A DNA stretch of 64,000 nucleotides, from assembly GCF_003752175.1 (NCBI RefSeq), contig NZ_RJVF01000008.1, positions 558,001 to 622,000 of the forward strand, written 5' to 3'. The position numbers were made by a program, and so were the translations under genes. Each line of letters opens with the position of its first letter. Positions within the stretch are counted from its first letter, which is position 1. The notes below the pieces were generated by a model, which searched no databases, had not been told where the DNA came from, and saw nothing but the letters and a program-made list of their open reading frames with translations. Positions 43,661-53,831 of this stretch are shown here, in pieces. The DNA is from Comamonas sp. BIGb0124. GTDB taxonomy: Bacteria > Pseudomonadota > Gammaproteobacteria > Burkholderiales > Burkholderiaceae_C.

Positions 43661-45739
43661 ATGTCCGACCAGACCAACCGCAGCCTGCCCGGCGCTCACC
43701 AGGAACTGTCCTACCGCTTGCTGGTGCAAGGCGTGACCGACTACGCGATCTACATGCTGGACCCGAACGGACGGGTCATGAGCTGGAACGCCGGTGCCCG
43801 CCGCTTCAAGGGCTACGAGGCCGGCGAAGTCATGGGCCACCATTTCGGCATGTTCTATACCCCCGAAGACCGGGCGCGCGAACTGCCTCAGAAAGGGCTG
43901 TCCACCGCCCAGTCGCAAGGACGGTTCGAGGCCGAGGGCTGGCGTCTGCGCAAGGACGGCAGCGCGTTCTGGGCCCATGTGATCATCGACCGCATTCATG
44001 ACAACGACGGCCGGTTCATCGGTTTTGCAAAGATCACGCGCGACTGCACCACGCAGCGCGAGGCAGCCGAGGAACTGCGAACCGTGCAGAAGAACCTGGC
44101 ATTGGCTCTCGAGCACATGGCGCGTGGACTGGCGCTGTTCGACGAAAACGAGATCCTGATCCTGCACAACAACAAGTTGCCGGGCATTCTGGGCGCACCG
44201 GAAACCGTCGACTTCCGCGGCAAGTCGCTGCGCGAGCTCTGTCGTCTGGTGCTGTCCTGGCGTCACGCCGACCGCGCCATACAGCCCGCCGAGATCGAGG
44301 AGCTCTACCAGGCACACCGCGCCATCGTGACCGAACCCGAAGGCGGCGAGATCCTCCGGCAGTACGCCAACGACCGGGTCATCCGCATCAGCCACAGTCC
44401 CATCGGCGATGGATCGTGGGTCACGGTGGCCGAGGACATCACCGAGCGCAAGCGATCCGAGGCCCGGATGTCGTACATGGCCAGCCACGATGCGCTGACG
44501 GGGCTGCCCAACCGGGCCAGCTTTCTGCAAAGGCTCGACCAGCGGCTCGAAGCCCTCGCGCAACGCCCGGGCGATTCGCTCGCGGTGATCAACCTCGACC
44601 TCAACCGCTTCAAGGAAATCAACGACACCTACGGCCACGCGATCGGAGACAAGGTGCTGCGCCAGCTGGCCCAGAGCATGACCGCCGTTCTGGCGGGCGA
44701 CGACGAGTTCGTGGCACGGTTCGGCGGCGACGAGTTCGCGGCGTTCAAGGTCTATACCAAAGCCGATGCGCTGCACGACTTCATCCACCGGCTCGAAACC
44801 GCGCTGCGCACCAAGGTCGACATCGACCGGTTGGTGGTGTCTCTCGACGCCTCGCTGGGGGTGTCCGTCTACCCGGCCGACACCGTCGACCGCGACAAGC
44901 TGCTGATCAACGCCGATCTGGCCATGTACCGCGCCAAGGCCGCCATCGAGGAAAAAGTCTGCTTCTACGAAGCGCAGATGGACGAAGCGGCCCGCGCGCG
45001 GCGCACCCTGGCCAAGGACATCTGGGTCGCCATCGAGCAAGAGCAGTTCTTCCTGCACTACCAGGTGCAGCGCTCACTGGTGCACGATCGGATCACGGGC
45101 TACGAAGTGCTGCTGCGCTGGCGTCACCCGACGCTGGGGCTGATCTCGCCGGCCACCTTCATTCCGATCGCCGAGGAATGCGGCGCCATCATCCCGATCG
45201 GCGAGTGGGTGCTCGAGACCGCCTGCCGACAGGCCACGGCTTTTCCGCTGAACCACCGCATCGCCATCAACCTGTCCCCGGTCCAGATCGTCAGCACCAA
45301 TCTGGTGAACAAGGTGCGCCAGGTTCTGCGCGACACCGGCCTGCGGCCCGATCTGCTCGAACTCGAAGTGACCGAAACCGCCATCATCAGCGACACCAGC
45401 CGCGCGCTGAGCGTGCTGCAGCGGATCCGCGAGCTGGGCGTGAGCATCGCCCTCGACGATTTCGGCACCGGTTACTCGTCGTTCCAGACGCTGCGCTCCT
45501 TCCCCTTCAACAAGATCAAGATCGACGGCAGCTTCGTCAACGAGATCGAGAGCAACCTGCAGGCCAAGGACATCGTGCGGGCCATCATTGCCCTCGGTCG
45601 CAGCCTGGGCATGCCCGTGCTGGCCGAATGCGTCGAGACCCGGGGCCAGATCGAGGTGCTGCGCCACGAAGGCTGCGCCGAAGTCCAGGGCTATCTGCTG
45701 GGCCACCCGGACGAACTGGCGGCAGTGCTTGCCCACTGA
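43661..45739 (+). CDS. PAS-PAS-GGDEF-EAL cyclic-di-GMP protein
   Basis: 692 residues from ATG 43661. PAS 1 (about 20-130) has VTDYAIYMLDPNGRVMSWNA, and a second PAS-like region covers about 150-260. The GGDEF domain has RFGGDEFAAF near residue 354, an intact active-site motif. The EAL domain has EVL in place of EAL (GYEVLLRWRHP, about 481), with ELEVTETAI, LDDFGTGYSS and LAECVET preserved. Both cyclase and phosphodiesterase activity are possible. No membrane segment is visible, so it is probably a cytoplasmic sensor. Confidence 0.93.
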   Translation: MSDQTNRSLPGAHQELSYRLLVQGVTDYAIYMLDPNGRVMSWNAGARRFKGYEAGEVMGHHFGMFYTPEDRARELPQKGLSTAQSQGRFEAEGWRLRKDGSAFWAHVIIDRIHDNDGRFIGFAKITRDCTTQREAAEELRTVQKNLALALEHMARGLALFDENEILILHNNKLPGILGAPETVDFRGKSLRELCRLVLSWRHADRAIQPAEIEELYQAHRAIVTEPEGGEILRQYANDRVIRISHSPIGDGSWVTVAEDITERKRSEARMSYMASHDALTGLPNRASFLQRLDQRLEALAQRPGDSLAVINLDLNRFKEINDTYGHAIGDKVLRQLAQSMTAVLAGDDEFVARFGGDEFAAFKVYTKADALHDFIHRLETALRTKVDIDRLVVSLDASLGVSVYPADTVDRDKLLINADLAMYRAKAAIEEKVCFYEAQMDEAARARRTLAKDIWVAIEQEQFFLHYQVQRSLVHDRITGYEVLLRWRHPTLGLISPATFIPIAEECGAIIPIGEWVLETACRQATAFPLNHRIAINLSPVQIVSTNLVNKVRQVLRDTGLRPDLLELEVTETAIISDTSRALSVLQRIRELGVSIALDDFGTGYSSFQTLRSFPFNKIKIDGSFVNEIESNLQAKDIVRAIIALGRSLGMPVLAECVETRGQIEVLRHEGCAEVQGYLLGHPDELAAVLAH

Positions 45740-45846
45740 GAGAAGGGCCATGCCCGGGTCCGGCCGCACGAGCCGGCCAGCGACCGCTCGGCTGCAGGCG
45801 ATCCGCAACGCCGGGATGCCTGAAACCTGCAGAGCCCGACGGGCTC

Positions 45847-45935
45847 AGTCAAGCTCATATAGCTGCTAAACATATATCCAAAATAAAATAATAGTTTGCT
45901 CCAATATGAATTTTTACTACAGTTCCTACACGCTC
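45847..45935 (+). promoter_or_regulatory. AT-rich region upstream of cysI
   Basis: A strongly AT-rich stretch in GC-rich DNA (CATATAGCTG, ATATATCC, AAAATAAAATAATAG, AATATGAATTTTT) ends about 70 bp before the cysI ATG. Sulfur-assimilation promoters bound by CysB-type LysR activators look like this. No single -35/-10 pair could be chosen with confidence. Confidence 0.45.
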
Positions 45936-46003
45936 AGCGATGGGCCGCAATGATCCGGTGATCCGGATCGTTTGTGCCGCCTGAGCAGCAACCCCACAGA
46001 AAC

Positions 46004-47785
46004 ATGTATCAGTACACCGAATTCGACCATGCGTTCGTGCACAACCGCGCGGCGCAATTCCGTGACCAGCTCGAGCGCTGGCAGTCGGGCAAGATCTCGG
46101 AAGAAGAGTTCCGCCCGCTGCGCCTGCAGAACGGCTGGTACGTCCAGCGTTACGCACCGATGCTGCGCGTCGCCGTGCCCTACGGCGAGATCAGCAGTGC
46201 CCAGTTCCGCGTACTGGCCCGCATCGCCCGCGAGTACGACGAGCCCGAAGCCGAAGTCTACAAACAGGCCATGGATATCCAGGGCAAGCTCGGTACCCAT
46301 TACCTGCCGACGCATTACGCCCACTTCACGACCCGCACCAACGTGCAGTTCAACTGGATTCCGCTGTCCAAGGCTGCCGATGTGATGGACCTGCTGGCCA
46401 GCGTCAACATGCACGGCATCCAGACCAGCGGCAACTGCATCCGCAACACCACCACCGACGAGCGTGCCGGCGTGGCCGTCGACGAGATCGTGGATCCCCG
46501 CCCCTACGCGGAAATCCTGCGCCAGTGGACGACGCTGCATCCCGAGTTCGCTTTCCTGCCCCGCAAGTTCAAGATCGCCGTCACCGGCGCCACCGAAGAC
46601 CGTGCGGCCACCGGTTGGCACGACGTGGGCCTGCACGTGATCAAGAACGAAGCCGGCGAAGTCGGTTTCCGTGTCTTCGTGGGCGGCGGCATGGGCCGCA
46701 CGCCCGTGGTGGGCGTCGTGATCCGCGAGTTCCTGCCCTGGAACCAGATCATGAACTACATCGAGGCCATCGTGCGGGTCTACAACCGCTACGGTCGCCG
46801 CGACAACAAGTACAAGGCCCGCATCAAGATTCTGGTCAAGTCCGAAGGCCAGGCCTATATCGACGACGTCGAGGAAGAGTACCGGCAGATCGTCGAGATC
46901 GACGGCGGCCCGCACACCGTGCCGCAGGAAGAATTCGATCGCGTGAAGGCCTTCTTCACCGAACCCGAGATCGCCCGCAGCAGCGCCGAGGAAACCGAGG
47001 CCGCACATCGTCTGCTGGCCCAGCACATGGCCGAGAACCCGGCTTTTGCCCGCTGGGTCGAGCGCAACGCCGCGCCGCACAAGAACCCCGCGCTGCGGGC
47101 CGTCACGCTGAGCTTCAAGCGCCGCCTGCAGGCGCCCGGCGATGCGTCGGCCGATCAGCTCGACGCCGTGGCCGACCTGGTCGACCGCTACTCGAGCGGC
47201 GAAGCACGCGTCACGCACGACCAGAACGTGCTGCTGCCCTGGGTGCCGGTCGCCCAGTTGCATGCACTCTGGAAAGACGCCCGCGACCTCGGTCTGGCCA
47301 GCACCAACGTGCACCTGCTCACCGACATGATCGCCTGCCCCGGCGGCGATTTCTGCGCCCTGGCCAATGCCCGCTCGCTGCCGATCGCCGAGGCCATCAC
47401 CGAGCGCTACCAGGATCTCGACGAACTCGACGACATCGGCGAGATCGACCTGCACATCAGCGGCTGCATCAACTCCTGCGGCCACCACCACAGCGGCCAT
47501 ATCGGCATCCTCGGCGTCGACAAGGACGGCAAGGAGTGGTACCAGGTCACCTTGGGCGGTGCCGACGGCAGCGCCCTGAGCGGCCCCGCCGTGGCCGGCA
47601 AGGCGATCGGTCCGTCGTTCTCGGCCGCCGAAGTGCCGGACGTCATCGAGGCCGTGCTGACCACCTACCGCGACATCCGCGAGAACGGCGAAACGTTCAT
47701 CAACACCGTGCGCCGCGTCGGCCTGGACCCCTTCAAGGCCGCCGGCAATTCCGCCCGCTTCAAGGTCGAGGAGGCCGTTTCGTGA
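46004..47785 (+). CDS. cysI: Sulfite reductase hemoprotein (ferredoxin/NADPH type)
   Basis: 593 residues from ATG 46004. The nitrite/sulfite reductase ferredoxin-like half (QNGWYVQRYAPMLRVAVPYG) is followed by the siroheme/[4Fe-4S] half, with ACPGGDFCALA and ISGCINSCGHHHSGHIG carrying the four cluster cysteines. It reduces sulfite to sulfide. No cysJ flavoprotein is nearby; the ferredoxin at 50780 and ferredoxin reductase at 53832 are possible electron donors (inference). Its stop overlaps the DUF934 start (GTGA). Confidence 0.93.
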   Translation: MYQYTEFDHAFVHNRAAQFRDQLERWQSGKISEEEFRPLRLQNGWYVQRYAPMLRVAVPYGEISSAQFRVLARIAREYDEPEAEVYKQAMDIQGKLGTHYLPTHYAHFTTRTNVQFNWIPLSKAADVMDLLASVNMHGIQTSGNCIRNTTTDERAGVAVDEIVDPRPYAEILRQWTTLHPEFAFLPRKFKIAVTGATEDRAATGWHDVGLHVIKNEAGEVGFRVFVGGGMGRTPVVGVVIREFLPWNQIMNYIEAIVRVYNRYGRRDNKYKARIKILVKSEGQAYIDDVEEEYRQIVEIDGGPHTVPQEEFDRVKAFFTEPEIARSSAEETEAAHRLLAQHMAENPAFARWVERNAAPHKNPALRAVTLSFKRRLQAPGDASADQLDAVADLVDRYSSGEARVTHDQNVLLPWVPVAQLHALWKDARDLGLASTNVHLLTDMIACPGGDFCALANARSLPIAEAITERYQDLDELDDIGEIDLHISGCINSCGHHHSGHIGILGVDKDGKEWYQVTLGGADGSALSGPAVAGKAIGPSFSAAEVPDVIEAVLTTYRDIRENGETFINTVRRVGLDPFKAAGNSARFKVEEAVS

Positions 47786-48198
47786 CTCAGCAGCACCTCA
47801 AGATCCTGGCCACGGCCGACCATCAGCCTGCGCAGGACGATCCGCGCATCGTGCACCTGGCCAACGACGCCGATCCGTTCACGCTGAAGGATCGGTTGGC
47901 CGACATCGACCGCATCGACCTGGACTTCCCCAATTTCACCGACGGACGTGCTTACAGCCAGGCCTACCTGCTGCGCCGGCGGCTGGGTTTCCAGGGCGAC
48001 CTGCGCGCCACCGGCGACGTGCTGATCGACCAACTGGTGCAGATGCAGCGCACCGGTTTTTCCAGCGCGGTGCTCAAGGAAGGTGTCGATATCGCCGATG
48101 CACAGCGCCAGTTCGAACGCTTCGGCGGCTTCTACCAGGCCGATGCCGAAGTTCTGACCCCCGTGTTCAAGCGCGAGCTGGCCGACGCCAGCAGCTGA
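47782..48198 (+). CDS. DUF934-family sulfur-assimilation accessory protein
   Basis: 138 residues from a GTG overlapping the cysI stop. DRIDLDFPNFTDGRAYSQAY and LLRRRLGFQGDLRATGDVLI are the DUF934 signature. Such proteins are encoded next to cysI in many proteobacteria, and a helper role in sulfite reduction is assumed; the biochemical function is unknown. Confidence 0.9.
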   Translation: MTQQHLKILATADHQPAQDDPRIVHLANDADPFTLKDRLADIDRIDLDFPNFTDGRAYSQAYLLRRRLGFQGDLRATGDVLIDQLVQMQRTGFSSAVLKEGVDIADAQRQFERFGGFYQADAEVLTPVFKRELADASS

Positions 48199-48314
48199 AG
48201 CTCTGCGGGTGCCGCGGCCATCGCCCGGCACCCTTGACGACCCGACCGCCCGTTTGTTTCCGGCGACGCACGGCCTATGCGAGGCCGCTGCATCGCCCCG
48301 TGTTTTTCTGAAGA

Positions 48315-49274
48315 ATGGATCACCGCCTCATGAACGCCCGCAACGAATCCGCCGAACTGCTCGCTCCGGCCCAGGCGCTGAGCGACACGCACCTGAATGC
48401 GCTCGAGGAAGAAGCCATCTTCGTGCTGCGTGAAGTCGCGGCCGCCTTCGAGCGCCCCACCCTGCTGTTTTCGGGCGGCAAGGATTCTCTGGTGCTGCTC
48501 AAGCTGGCCGAAAAGGCCTTCGGCCAGGGGCGCATCCCTTATCCCCTGCTGATGATCGACACGGGACACAACTTCCACGAAGTCACCGACTTCCGCGACT
48601 TGCGTGCCGAACAGCTGCAGGCCAAGCTCATCGTGCGCAGCGTGGAAGACTCCATGAAGCGCGGCACCGTGCGCCTGGCGCGCCCGGACGAATCGCGCAA
48701 CGTGCACCAGTCGGTCACGCTGCTCGAAGCCATCGAGGAGTTCCAGTTCGACGCCCTCATCGGCGGCGCCCGTCGCGACGAAGAAAAGGCACGCGCCAAG
48801 GAGCGCATCTTCTCGCACCGCGACAGCTTCGGCCAATGGCAGCCCAAGGACCAGCGCCCCGAGCTGTGGACGCTCTTCAATACCCGCCTGCAACCCGGCG
48901 AGCATTTCCGGGTGTTCCCGATCTCGAACTGGACCGAGCTCGACGTGTGGCAGTACATCGCCCGCGAATCCATCGCCCTGCCTTCGCTCTACTACACCCA
49001 CAAACGCGACATCGTCGAGCGCAAGGGCCTGCTGGTGCCCGTGACCGAGCTGACCCCCGCCCGCGACGGCGAAGTCGTGCAGTCCCGCGACGTGCGCTTC
49101 CGTACCGTCGGCGACATCACCTGCACCTGCCCCGTCGACAGCCTGGCCGCCACGCCGGCCGATATCGTGATCGAGACCCTGGCCGCCGATGTCAGCGAAC
49201 GCGGCGCGACGCGCATGGACGACAAGACCTCCGAAGCGTCGATGGAAAAACGCAAGAAGGATGGCTACTTCTGA
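48315..49274 (+). CDS. cysD: Sulfate adenylyltransferase subunit 2
   Basis: 319 residues from ATG 48315 (ATG 48330 also possible). The PP-loop is LLFSGGKDSLVLLKL near residue 55; GGARRDEEKARAKERIFSHR and the C-terminus SEASMEKRKKDGYF are classical for CysD. With CysN it makes adenylyl sulfate from sulfate and ATP. In related genomes cysH often lies between DUF934 and cysD; here it does not. Confidence 0.97.
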   Translation: MDHRLMNARNESAELLAPAQALSDTHLNALEEEAIFVLREVAAAFERPTLLFSGGKDSLVLLKLAEKAFGQGRIPYPLLMIDTGHNFHEVTDFRDLRAEQLQAKLIVRSVEDSMKRGTVRLARPDESRNVHQSVTLLEAIEEFQFDALIGGARRDEEKARAKERIFSHRDSFGQWQPKDQRPELWTLFNTRLQPGEHFRVFPISNWTELDVWQYIARESIALPSLYYTHKRDIVERKGLLVPVTELTPARDGEVVQSRDVRFRTVGDITCTCPVDSLAATPADIVIETLAADVSERGATRMDDKTSEASMEKRKKDGYF

Positions 49275-49333
49275 TGCGGCCTTCGGGTCGCATGCCATTC
49301 TCCGCCCCCTCCACCCCAGTTGGAACACGCCTC

Positions 49334-50596
49334 ATGTCTCTCTCCCAACAAGCCGCCCTGCGCTTCATCACCTGCGGCAGCGTCGATGACGGCAAAAGCA
49401 CGTTGATCGGCCGCCTGCTGGTCGACAGCCGCTCCGTCCTGCAGGACCAGCTCGCCAATGTCTCCAAGAGCGGAGAAGCCGATCTGGCCCAGTTCACCGA
49501 CGGCCTGTCCGCCGAACGCGAACAGGGCATCACCATCGACGTGGCCTACCGCTACTTCTCGACCGCCCAGCGCAAGTTCATCATCGGCGATGCACCGGGC
49601 CACGAGCAGTACACCCGCAACATGGTGACCGCAGCCTCCAGCGCCGACGCCGCCGTGGTGCTGGTCGATGCCACCAAGCTCGACTGGCAATCGGCCGGCC
49701 TGGCCCTGCTGCCCCAGACCCGCCGCCACAGCCTGCTGGCTCAGTTGCTGCGCGTGCCGTCCATCGTGTTTGCCGTCAACAAGCTCGATGCCGTCGCCGA
49801 TCCGGCACTGGCATTTGCCCATATCGCTGCGGCTCTCCAAGCCTTTGCCGAACAGGCCGGCATGCCGGTGCACGCCATCGTGCCCGTGTCGGCACTCAAG
49901 GGCCACAACGTGGTCGACAGCCAGCCCGGCTGGGCCGGCTACGAGGGCCCCAGCCTGCTGCAGGTGCTCGAGGCCCTGCCCAACACCCCGGCCGAAGCCG
50001 ACGCGCCTTTCGCTTTCCCGGTTCAGTGGGTCGAGAAGTTCTCGGATTCTGCGGAAACCCAGCAAGGCCGCCGCGTGTACTGGGGCCGCGTGGCCGCAGG
50101 CACGGCACGCATCGGCCAACCCATTGCCGTTCTGCCCAGCGGGCAGCAGGCCGTGATCGCACAAGTGCTCGACCATGTCCGCCAGCCCCATGACGTCGCG
50201 GCTGGCCAGAGCGCCGGCATCGTGCTCGACCACGAAGTCGACATCTCGCGCGGCGACTGGCTGCTGGCACCGCAAGGCTACGAACCCAGCCGCACGCTGC
50301 GGGCGACCGTGGCTTGGCTCGACGACCAGCCGCTGGTCCCCGGCCGCGTCTACTGGGCCCTGCACGGCCACCGCTGGGTCAAGGCCAAGGTCCAGCGCAT
50401 CGTCCACCGCCTCGACGTGCACACGCTCGAACGCCAGGACGCCACCGAGCTGCCCGCCAATGCCATCGGTGAAATCGAACTGGCACTGCAGGAAAACCTG
50501 GCCACCCGGCCCTACACGCAATCGCGGGCGCTGGGCTCGCTGGTGCTCGTCGACACCGCCAGCCACCGCACCGCCGGCGCACTGCTGGCACTGTAA
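49334..50596 (+). CDS. cysN: Sulfate adenylyltransferase subunit 1 (GTPase)
   Basis: 420 residues from ATG 49334. GTPase motifs: G1 CGSVDDGKSTLIGRL, G3 DAPGHEQY and G4 NKLD, followed by EF-Tu-like beta-barrel domains. It drives adenylyl sulfate synthesis with CysD. The length excludes a fused CysC kinase domain, and no separate cysC is seen in the window. Confidence 0.97.
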   Translation: MSLSQQAALRFITCGSVDDGKSTLIGRLLVDSRSVLQDQLANVSKSGEADLAQFTDGLSAEREQGITIDVAYRYFSTAQRKFIIGDAPGHEQYTRNMVTAASSADAAVVLVDATKLDWQSAGLALLPQTRRHSLLAQLLRVPSIVFAVNKLDAVADPALAFAHIAAALQAFAEQAGMPVHAIVPVSALKGHNVVDSQPGWAGYEGPSLLQVLEALPNTPAEADAPFAFPVQWVEKFSDSAETQQGRRVYWGRVAAGTARIGQPIAVLPSGQQAVIAQVLDHVRQPHDVAAGQSAGIVLDHEVDISRGDWLLAPQGYEPSRTLRATVAWLDDQPLVPGRVYWALHGHRWVKAKVQRIVHRLDVHTLERQDATELPANAIGEIELALQENLATRPYTQSRALGSLVLVDTASHRTAGALLAL

Positions 50597-50779
50597 AAAC
50601 CGGAGCCGGGCCACCATGCCCGGCCACGTTCCATGGGGCGTACGCCACACAAGACCCTACAGCTGCCACCTGTGCCGAGCCTAGACGGCGAAACTCTTTA
50701 AAATCGTTCGTTTGGCCCGTACCGCGCGCAACAAGACGGCCCGGCCCCACGATACACATACGTCTCTACAGCTTCAGCC

Positions 50780-51115
50780 ATGACTCACGTCGTTTCCGAA
50801 AACTGCATCAAGTGCAAATACACCGATTGCGTTGATGTCTGCCCCGTGGATTGCTTCCGCGAAGGCCCCAACTTCCTGGTGATCGATCCGGACGAATGCA
50901 TCGATTGCGCCGTCTGCATTCCCGAGTGCCCGGCCAACGCGATCTTCGCCGAAGAAGATCTGCCGGCCGATCAGCTCGCTTTCATCGAAATCAACGCCGA
51001 GCTCGCTCGCGCCGCAGGCTGGAAAACCATCACCCGCCGCAAGGACTCGATGCCCGATGCCGACGAGTGGAACGGCAAGCCCGGCAAGATCGACGAGCTG
51101 ATTCGCGACGCCTGA
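50780..51115 (+). CDS. fdxA: 7Fe ferredoxin
   Basis: 111 residues. Cluster motifs are [18 protein letters not shown] and [16 protein letters not shown]; the first departs from CxxCxxC in the way that gives a [3Fe-4S] plus [4Fe-4S] ferredoxin. The C-terminal extension [17 protein letters not shown] is usual for FdxA of proteobacteria. ATG 50780. A soluble electron carrier; its place after cysN makes it a candidate donor to CysI. Confidence 0.95.
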   Translation: MTHVVSENCIKCKYTDCVDVCPVDCFREGPNFLVIDPDECIDCAVCIPECPANAIFAEEDLPADQLAFIEINAELARAAGWKTITRRKDSMPDADEWNGKPGKIDELIRDA

Positions 51116-51206
51116 ACAAGGCGCCGGCGCGACACGCCCGAAGGGTGTCGCTCTTGGCAAAGCCGGGGAGCAGGGTGCATTCCCCGAATGACCACGCACC
51201 CGAACG

Positions 51207-51241
51207 ACCGCAGCATCCGACCGGGTGCCTGCGGTTTTTTT
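51207..51241 (+). terminator. Intrinsic terminator of fdxA
   Basis: ACCGCAG and CTGCGGT form a 7-bp stem with an inner GC-rich loop that can pair further (GCA and TGC), followed by TTTTTTTG. It is 92 bp after the fdxA stop. Confidence 0.85.
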
Positions 51242-51286
51242 GTTTTGCGATAAGGTTCGCGGCTCCCGGCTGCACACGAGATGCCG

Positions 51287-52072
51287 TCAATCGGAACCCG
51301 GTGCCGCAGACGCACGGATGAAGTCCGACGGTGACTTTCCCAGCGCTTTGCGAAACATGGTCGAAAAAGCCCCGGGGCTGTCGTAGCCCAGCTCGAGTGC
51401 GACCTGCGTGACGGACTGCCCTGCCGACAGCCTGGACAGCGCCGCCAACAGGCAGGCCTGCCGCCGCCACTCGCCGAAGGACAGGCCGGTCTGCTGGCGA
51501 AAGAACCGGGCAAAGGTACGCAGGCTCCGGTGGGTGTCCCTGGCCCAGGCCTGTGGCGCCGACCGGATGTCGGGCTGCCTCAGGAACACCCGGCACAGCG
51601 CGGCCAACGAGGCATCGCGCGCAACGGGCGCGAACAGCGGCAAGGTCGGCGCCGTGCGCAGTTCATGCAGGATGAGCTGCACCACGGCCCCGTCGCGCCC
51701 GTTCTCGTCGTACAGCGCGGCAATGCCTGCCGAAGCCAGCAGCAGCTGATGCAGCAAGGGCGAGATGCTCAGGACCTCGCAGCCCGTGGCCGCACGCGGC
51801 GCCGCATCGGGTTCGATGTACACGCTCCGCGTACTGACGCCTTGCATGCGAACCTTGTGCCGGTGCCCGGCCGGAATCCACACACCGCTGAACGGCGGCA
51901 CGACCCACGCCCCATCGTCGGTTTCGACCTCCATCAGGCCCGTCATGCCGTACAGCAGTTGCGCGCGGCGATGGGTGTGCGTATCGAGCAGGGTTCCGGC
52001 GGGATAGTCGGTGCCGATCGCGATCAGCGGACGTGCCACGGCATCGACGGACTGCAGAGCGGTGTTGAGCAT
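51287..52072 (-). CDS. AraC-family regulator with cupin sensor
   Basis: 261 residues. The N-terminal cupin has DTHTHRRAQLLYGMTGLMEV and VPPFSGVWIPAGHRHKVRM, with metal-type His residues. The C-terminal HTH pair has THRSLRTFARFFRQQTGLSF, RQACLLAALSRLSAGQSVTQ and LGYDSPGAFSTMFRKALGKS. It is divergent from the TauE/SafE-type permease, which it probably regulates. Confidence 0.92.
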   Translation of the reverse strand: MLNTALQSVDAVARPLIAIGTDYPAGTLLDTHTHRRAQLLYGMTGLMEVETDDGAWVVPPFSGVWIPAGHRHKVRMQGVSTRSVYIEPDAAPRAATGCEVLSISPLLHQLLLASAGIAALYDENGRDGAVVQLILHELRTAPTLPLFAPVARDASLAALCRVFLRQPDIRSAPQAWARDTHRSLRTFARFFRQQTGLSFGEWRRQACLLAALSRLSAGQSVTQVALELGYDSPGAFSTMFRKALGKSPSDFIRASAAPGSD

Positions 52073-52176
52073 GGCGCGATCCTCTTGGCCGAAATGCGAA
52101 CATGATTGGCCAATCGACGAATGCAGGCCACCAACGCGCAGTCTATCGTGCAGTTTTGGATTCGGGACGACACGCG

Positions 52177-52983
52177 ATGTACACGCTTTTGCTTTTCGCG
52201 GGCTGCCTGGCTGGCATCACCACGGTGCTGTTCGGCTTCGGCGGCGGTTTTGTCATCGTGCCGCTGCTCTACGCCGTGCTGACGGCAACGCCGGCGGCAG
52301 ACCTCGGGCAGCCCAACGCCGCCATGCACATTGCCGTGGCCACCTCGACGGCCGTCATGGTCTTCGGCGCGGGCATGGCCACGCTCCGCCATCACCGGGC
52401 CAAGACCGTGCCCTGGCATGAAGTCCGGCCGCTGAGCGTCTATCTCGGCCTGGGTGCGATCGGCGGCGCGGCCGCGGCACTGGCCCTGAGCGGCGACCGG
52501 GTGAAATGGGCCTTCATGGCCTACCTGGCGGTCAGCCTGCTCGATGCCTTCCTGCGGCCCGGCTTCATGCACCAAACGCGGCCGTCGATCAGACCCATGG
52601 GCCGGACGCTCACGGCGGCTGCCGGGCTGCTCATCGGCTGCGTCTCGGCCCTGCTGGGTGTGGGGGGCAGCGTGATGACCGTACCGCTGATGCGAAGGCG
52701 GGGTGCCAGCATGACGGCAGCCACGGCCATGGCCAGTCCCTTGTCGCTGCCCATGGCGGTCGCCGGCACCGCGACCTACATGCTGCTCGCCGGAGAGCCC
52801 ACGTCCCTGGGTCCCTGGCACGCCGGTTATATCGATCTCCGGGCCTTCCTGGCCCTGGCCGCCGGGTCATGGCTGGGCATCCGGCTGGCGGCGCCCTGGA
52901 TCGGGCGCATCCCCGACGCGCTTCACGCCAGGGTGTATCTCGGGTTGCTGGGCCTGATCCTGATCGTCATGCTGGCGCTGTGA
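52177..52983 (+). CDS. TauE/SafE-family anion permease
   Basis: 268 residues from ATG 52177, about eight helices. The twin family repeats appear as GITTVLFGFGGGFVIVPLLY and IGCVSALLGVGGSVMTVPLM. The family exports or imports sulfite, sulfoacetate and similar anions. It lies between a cupin-AraC gene and cysH, so a role in sulfite or sulfonate handling is plausible but not shown. Confidence 0.88.
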   Translation: MYTLLLFAGCLAGITTVLFGFGGGFVIVPLLYAVLTATPAADLGQPNAAMHIAVATSTAVMVFGAGMATLRHHRAKTVPWHEVRPLSVYLGLGAIGGAAAALALSGDRVKWAFMAYLAVSLLDAFLRPGFMHQTRPSIRPMGRTLTAAAGLLIGCVSALLGVGGSVMTVPLMRRRGASMTAATAMASPLSLPMAVAGTATYMLLAGEPTSLGPWHAGYIDLRAFLALAAGSWLGIRLAAPWIGRIPDALHARVYLGLLGLILIVMLAL

Positions 52984-52996
52984 CGATCCGGCAGGC

Positions 52997-53617
52997 TCAG
53001 TGCGAGAGATGCAGGCCGCACTCGCGATGGTCTTCGCCCTTGGTCGGGTCGTAGTAGTCGAGGTTGTCCGGCAATTGGTGTTCCTTGAGATACGCGTAGA
53101 GCTCGCGGGACGTCCAGTGCAGCAGCGGAGCGACCTTGATCAGCCCATCGGGATTGATGCTCACAGGATCCATCTGCGCACGCACGGCCGTGTCGGTGGC
53201 GCGGAGAGCGGTGAACCAGACCTCGGGGGCGGTCTCGCGCAGCGCACGGGCAAAGGGCTCGAGCTTGACCTCTTCGGTGAAGGCGGCATGGCGCGGATCG
53301 TCCAGTCCGGGCAGGGGTCCGTCGATGGCTTCGCGATGCGCGCGCGAGCGCTTGGGCAGGTAGATCGACAGATTCAGGCCGAGCTGCCGGGTGACCTCGT
53401 CGGCATAACGGTAGGTGGCTTCGGTGTTGTAGCCGTTGTCCATCCAGACGATGGGCAGGTCGGGCTGGACCCGCGTGACCATGTGCAGGATGACCGCCTC
53501 GTAGGGGCGGAAGTTGGTCGTGCAGATGGCGCGCTTGCCCAGGCCCAGGGCCCAGGCCACGAGTTGCTGCGGATCGCGGCCGTACTGCGCGTTGATGGCG
53601 GAAAGATCAAGACTCAT
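52997..53617 (-). CDS. cysH: Phosphoadenylyl-sulfate reductase-like protein
   Basis: 206 residues from ATG 53617. The PP-loop-type ATPase fold includes [20 protein letters not shown] and ends [13 protein letters not shown] with the catalytic Cys of ECGLH. The CC and CxxC pairs that hold the [4Fe-4S] cluster of APS reductases are absent, so it resembles the cluster-free PAPS reductases, which would need CysC. It is convergent with the permease gene and lies apart from cysIDN, an unusual place for cysH. Confidence 0.85.
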   Translation of the reverse strand: MSLDLSAINAQYGRDPQQLVAWALGLGKRAICTTNFRPYEAVILHMVTRVQPDLPIVWMDNGYNTEATYRYADEVTRQLGLNLSIYLPKRSRAHREAIDGPLPGLDDPRHAAFTEEVKLEPFARALRETAPEVWFTALRATDTAVRAQMDPVSINPDGLIKVAPLLHWTSRELYAYLKEHQLPDNLDYYDPTKGEDHRECGLHLSH

Positions 53618-53831
53618 GGGGGAGATCGAAGGTATTGTTCGGATGGATGGCGCTCGCATACGCCCAGGACACGATGGTACCAAGCGCACCCGCTGCCGAA
53701 GGCTCGAGCAGGCCCATGACCGCAAGAGCAGCAGGTCCTTGTTTTTTGCTACGCTCGCAGGTCTGCCGCCGCTTGCCCCGCACCGCCCGGCACGCCGTCC
53801 ACCCCACCGCCCACCATCACGAGCCGCCGCC

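Noticed and set aside
50605-50624. GCCGGGC / GCCCGGC hairpin after cysN as terminator
   Set aside because: No T run on the cysN strand side and weak context; left unannotated.
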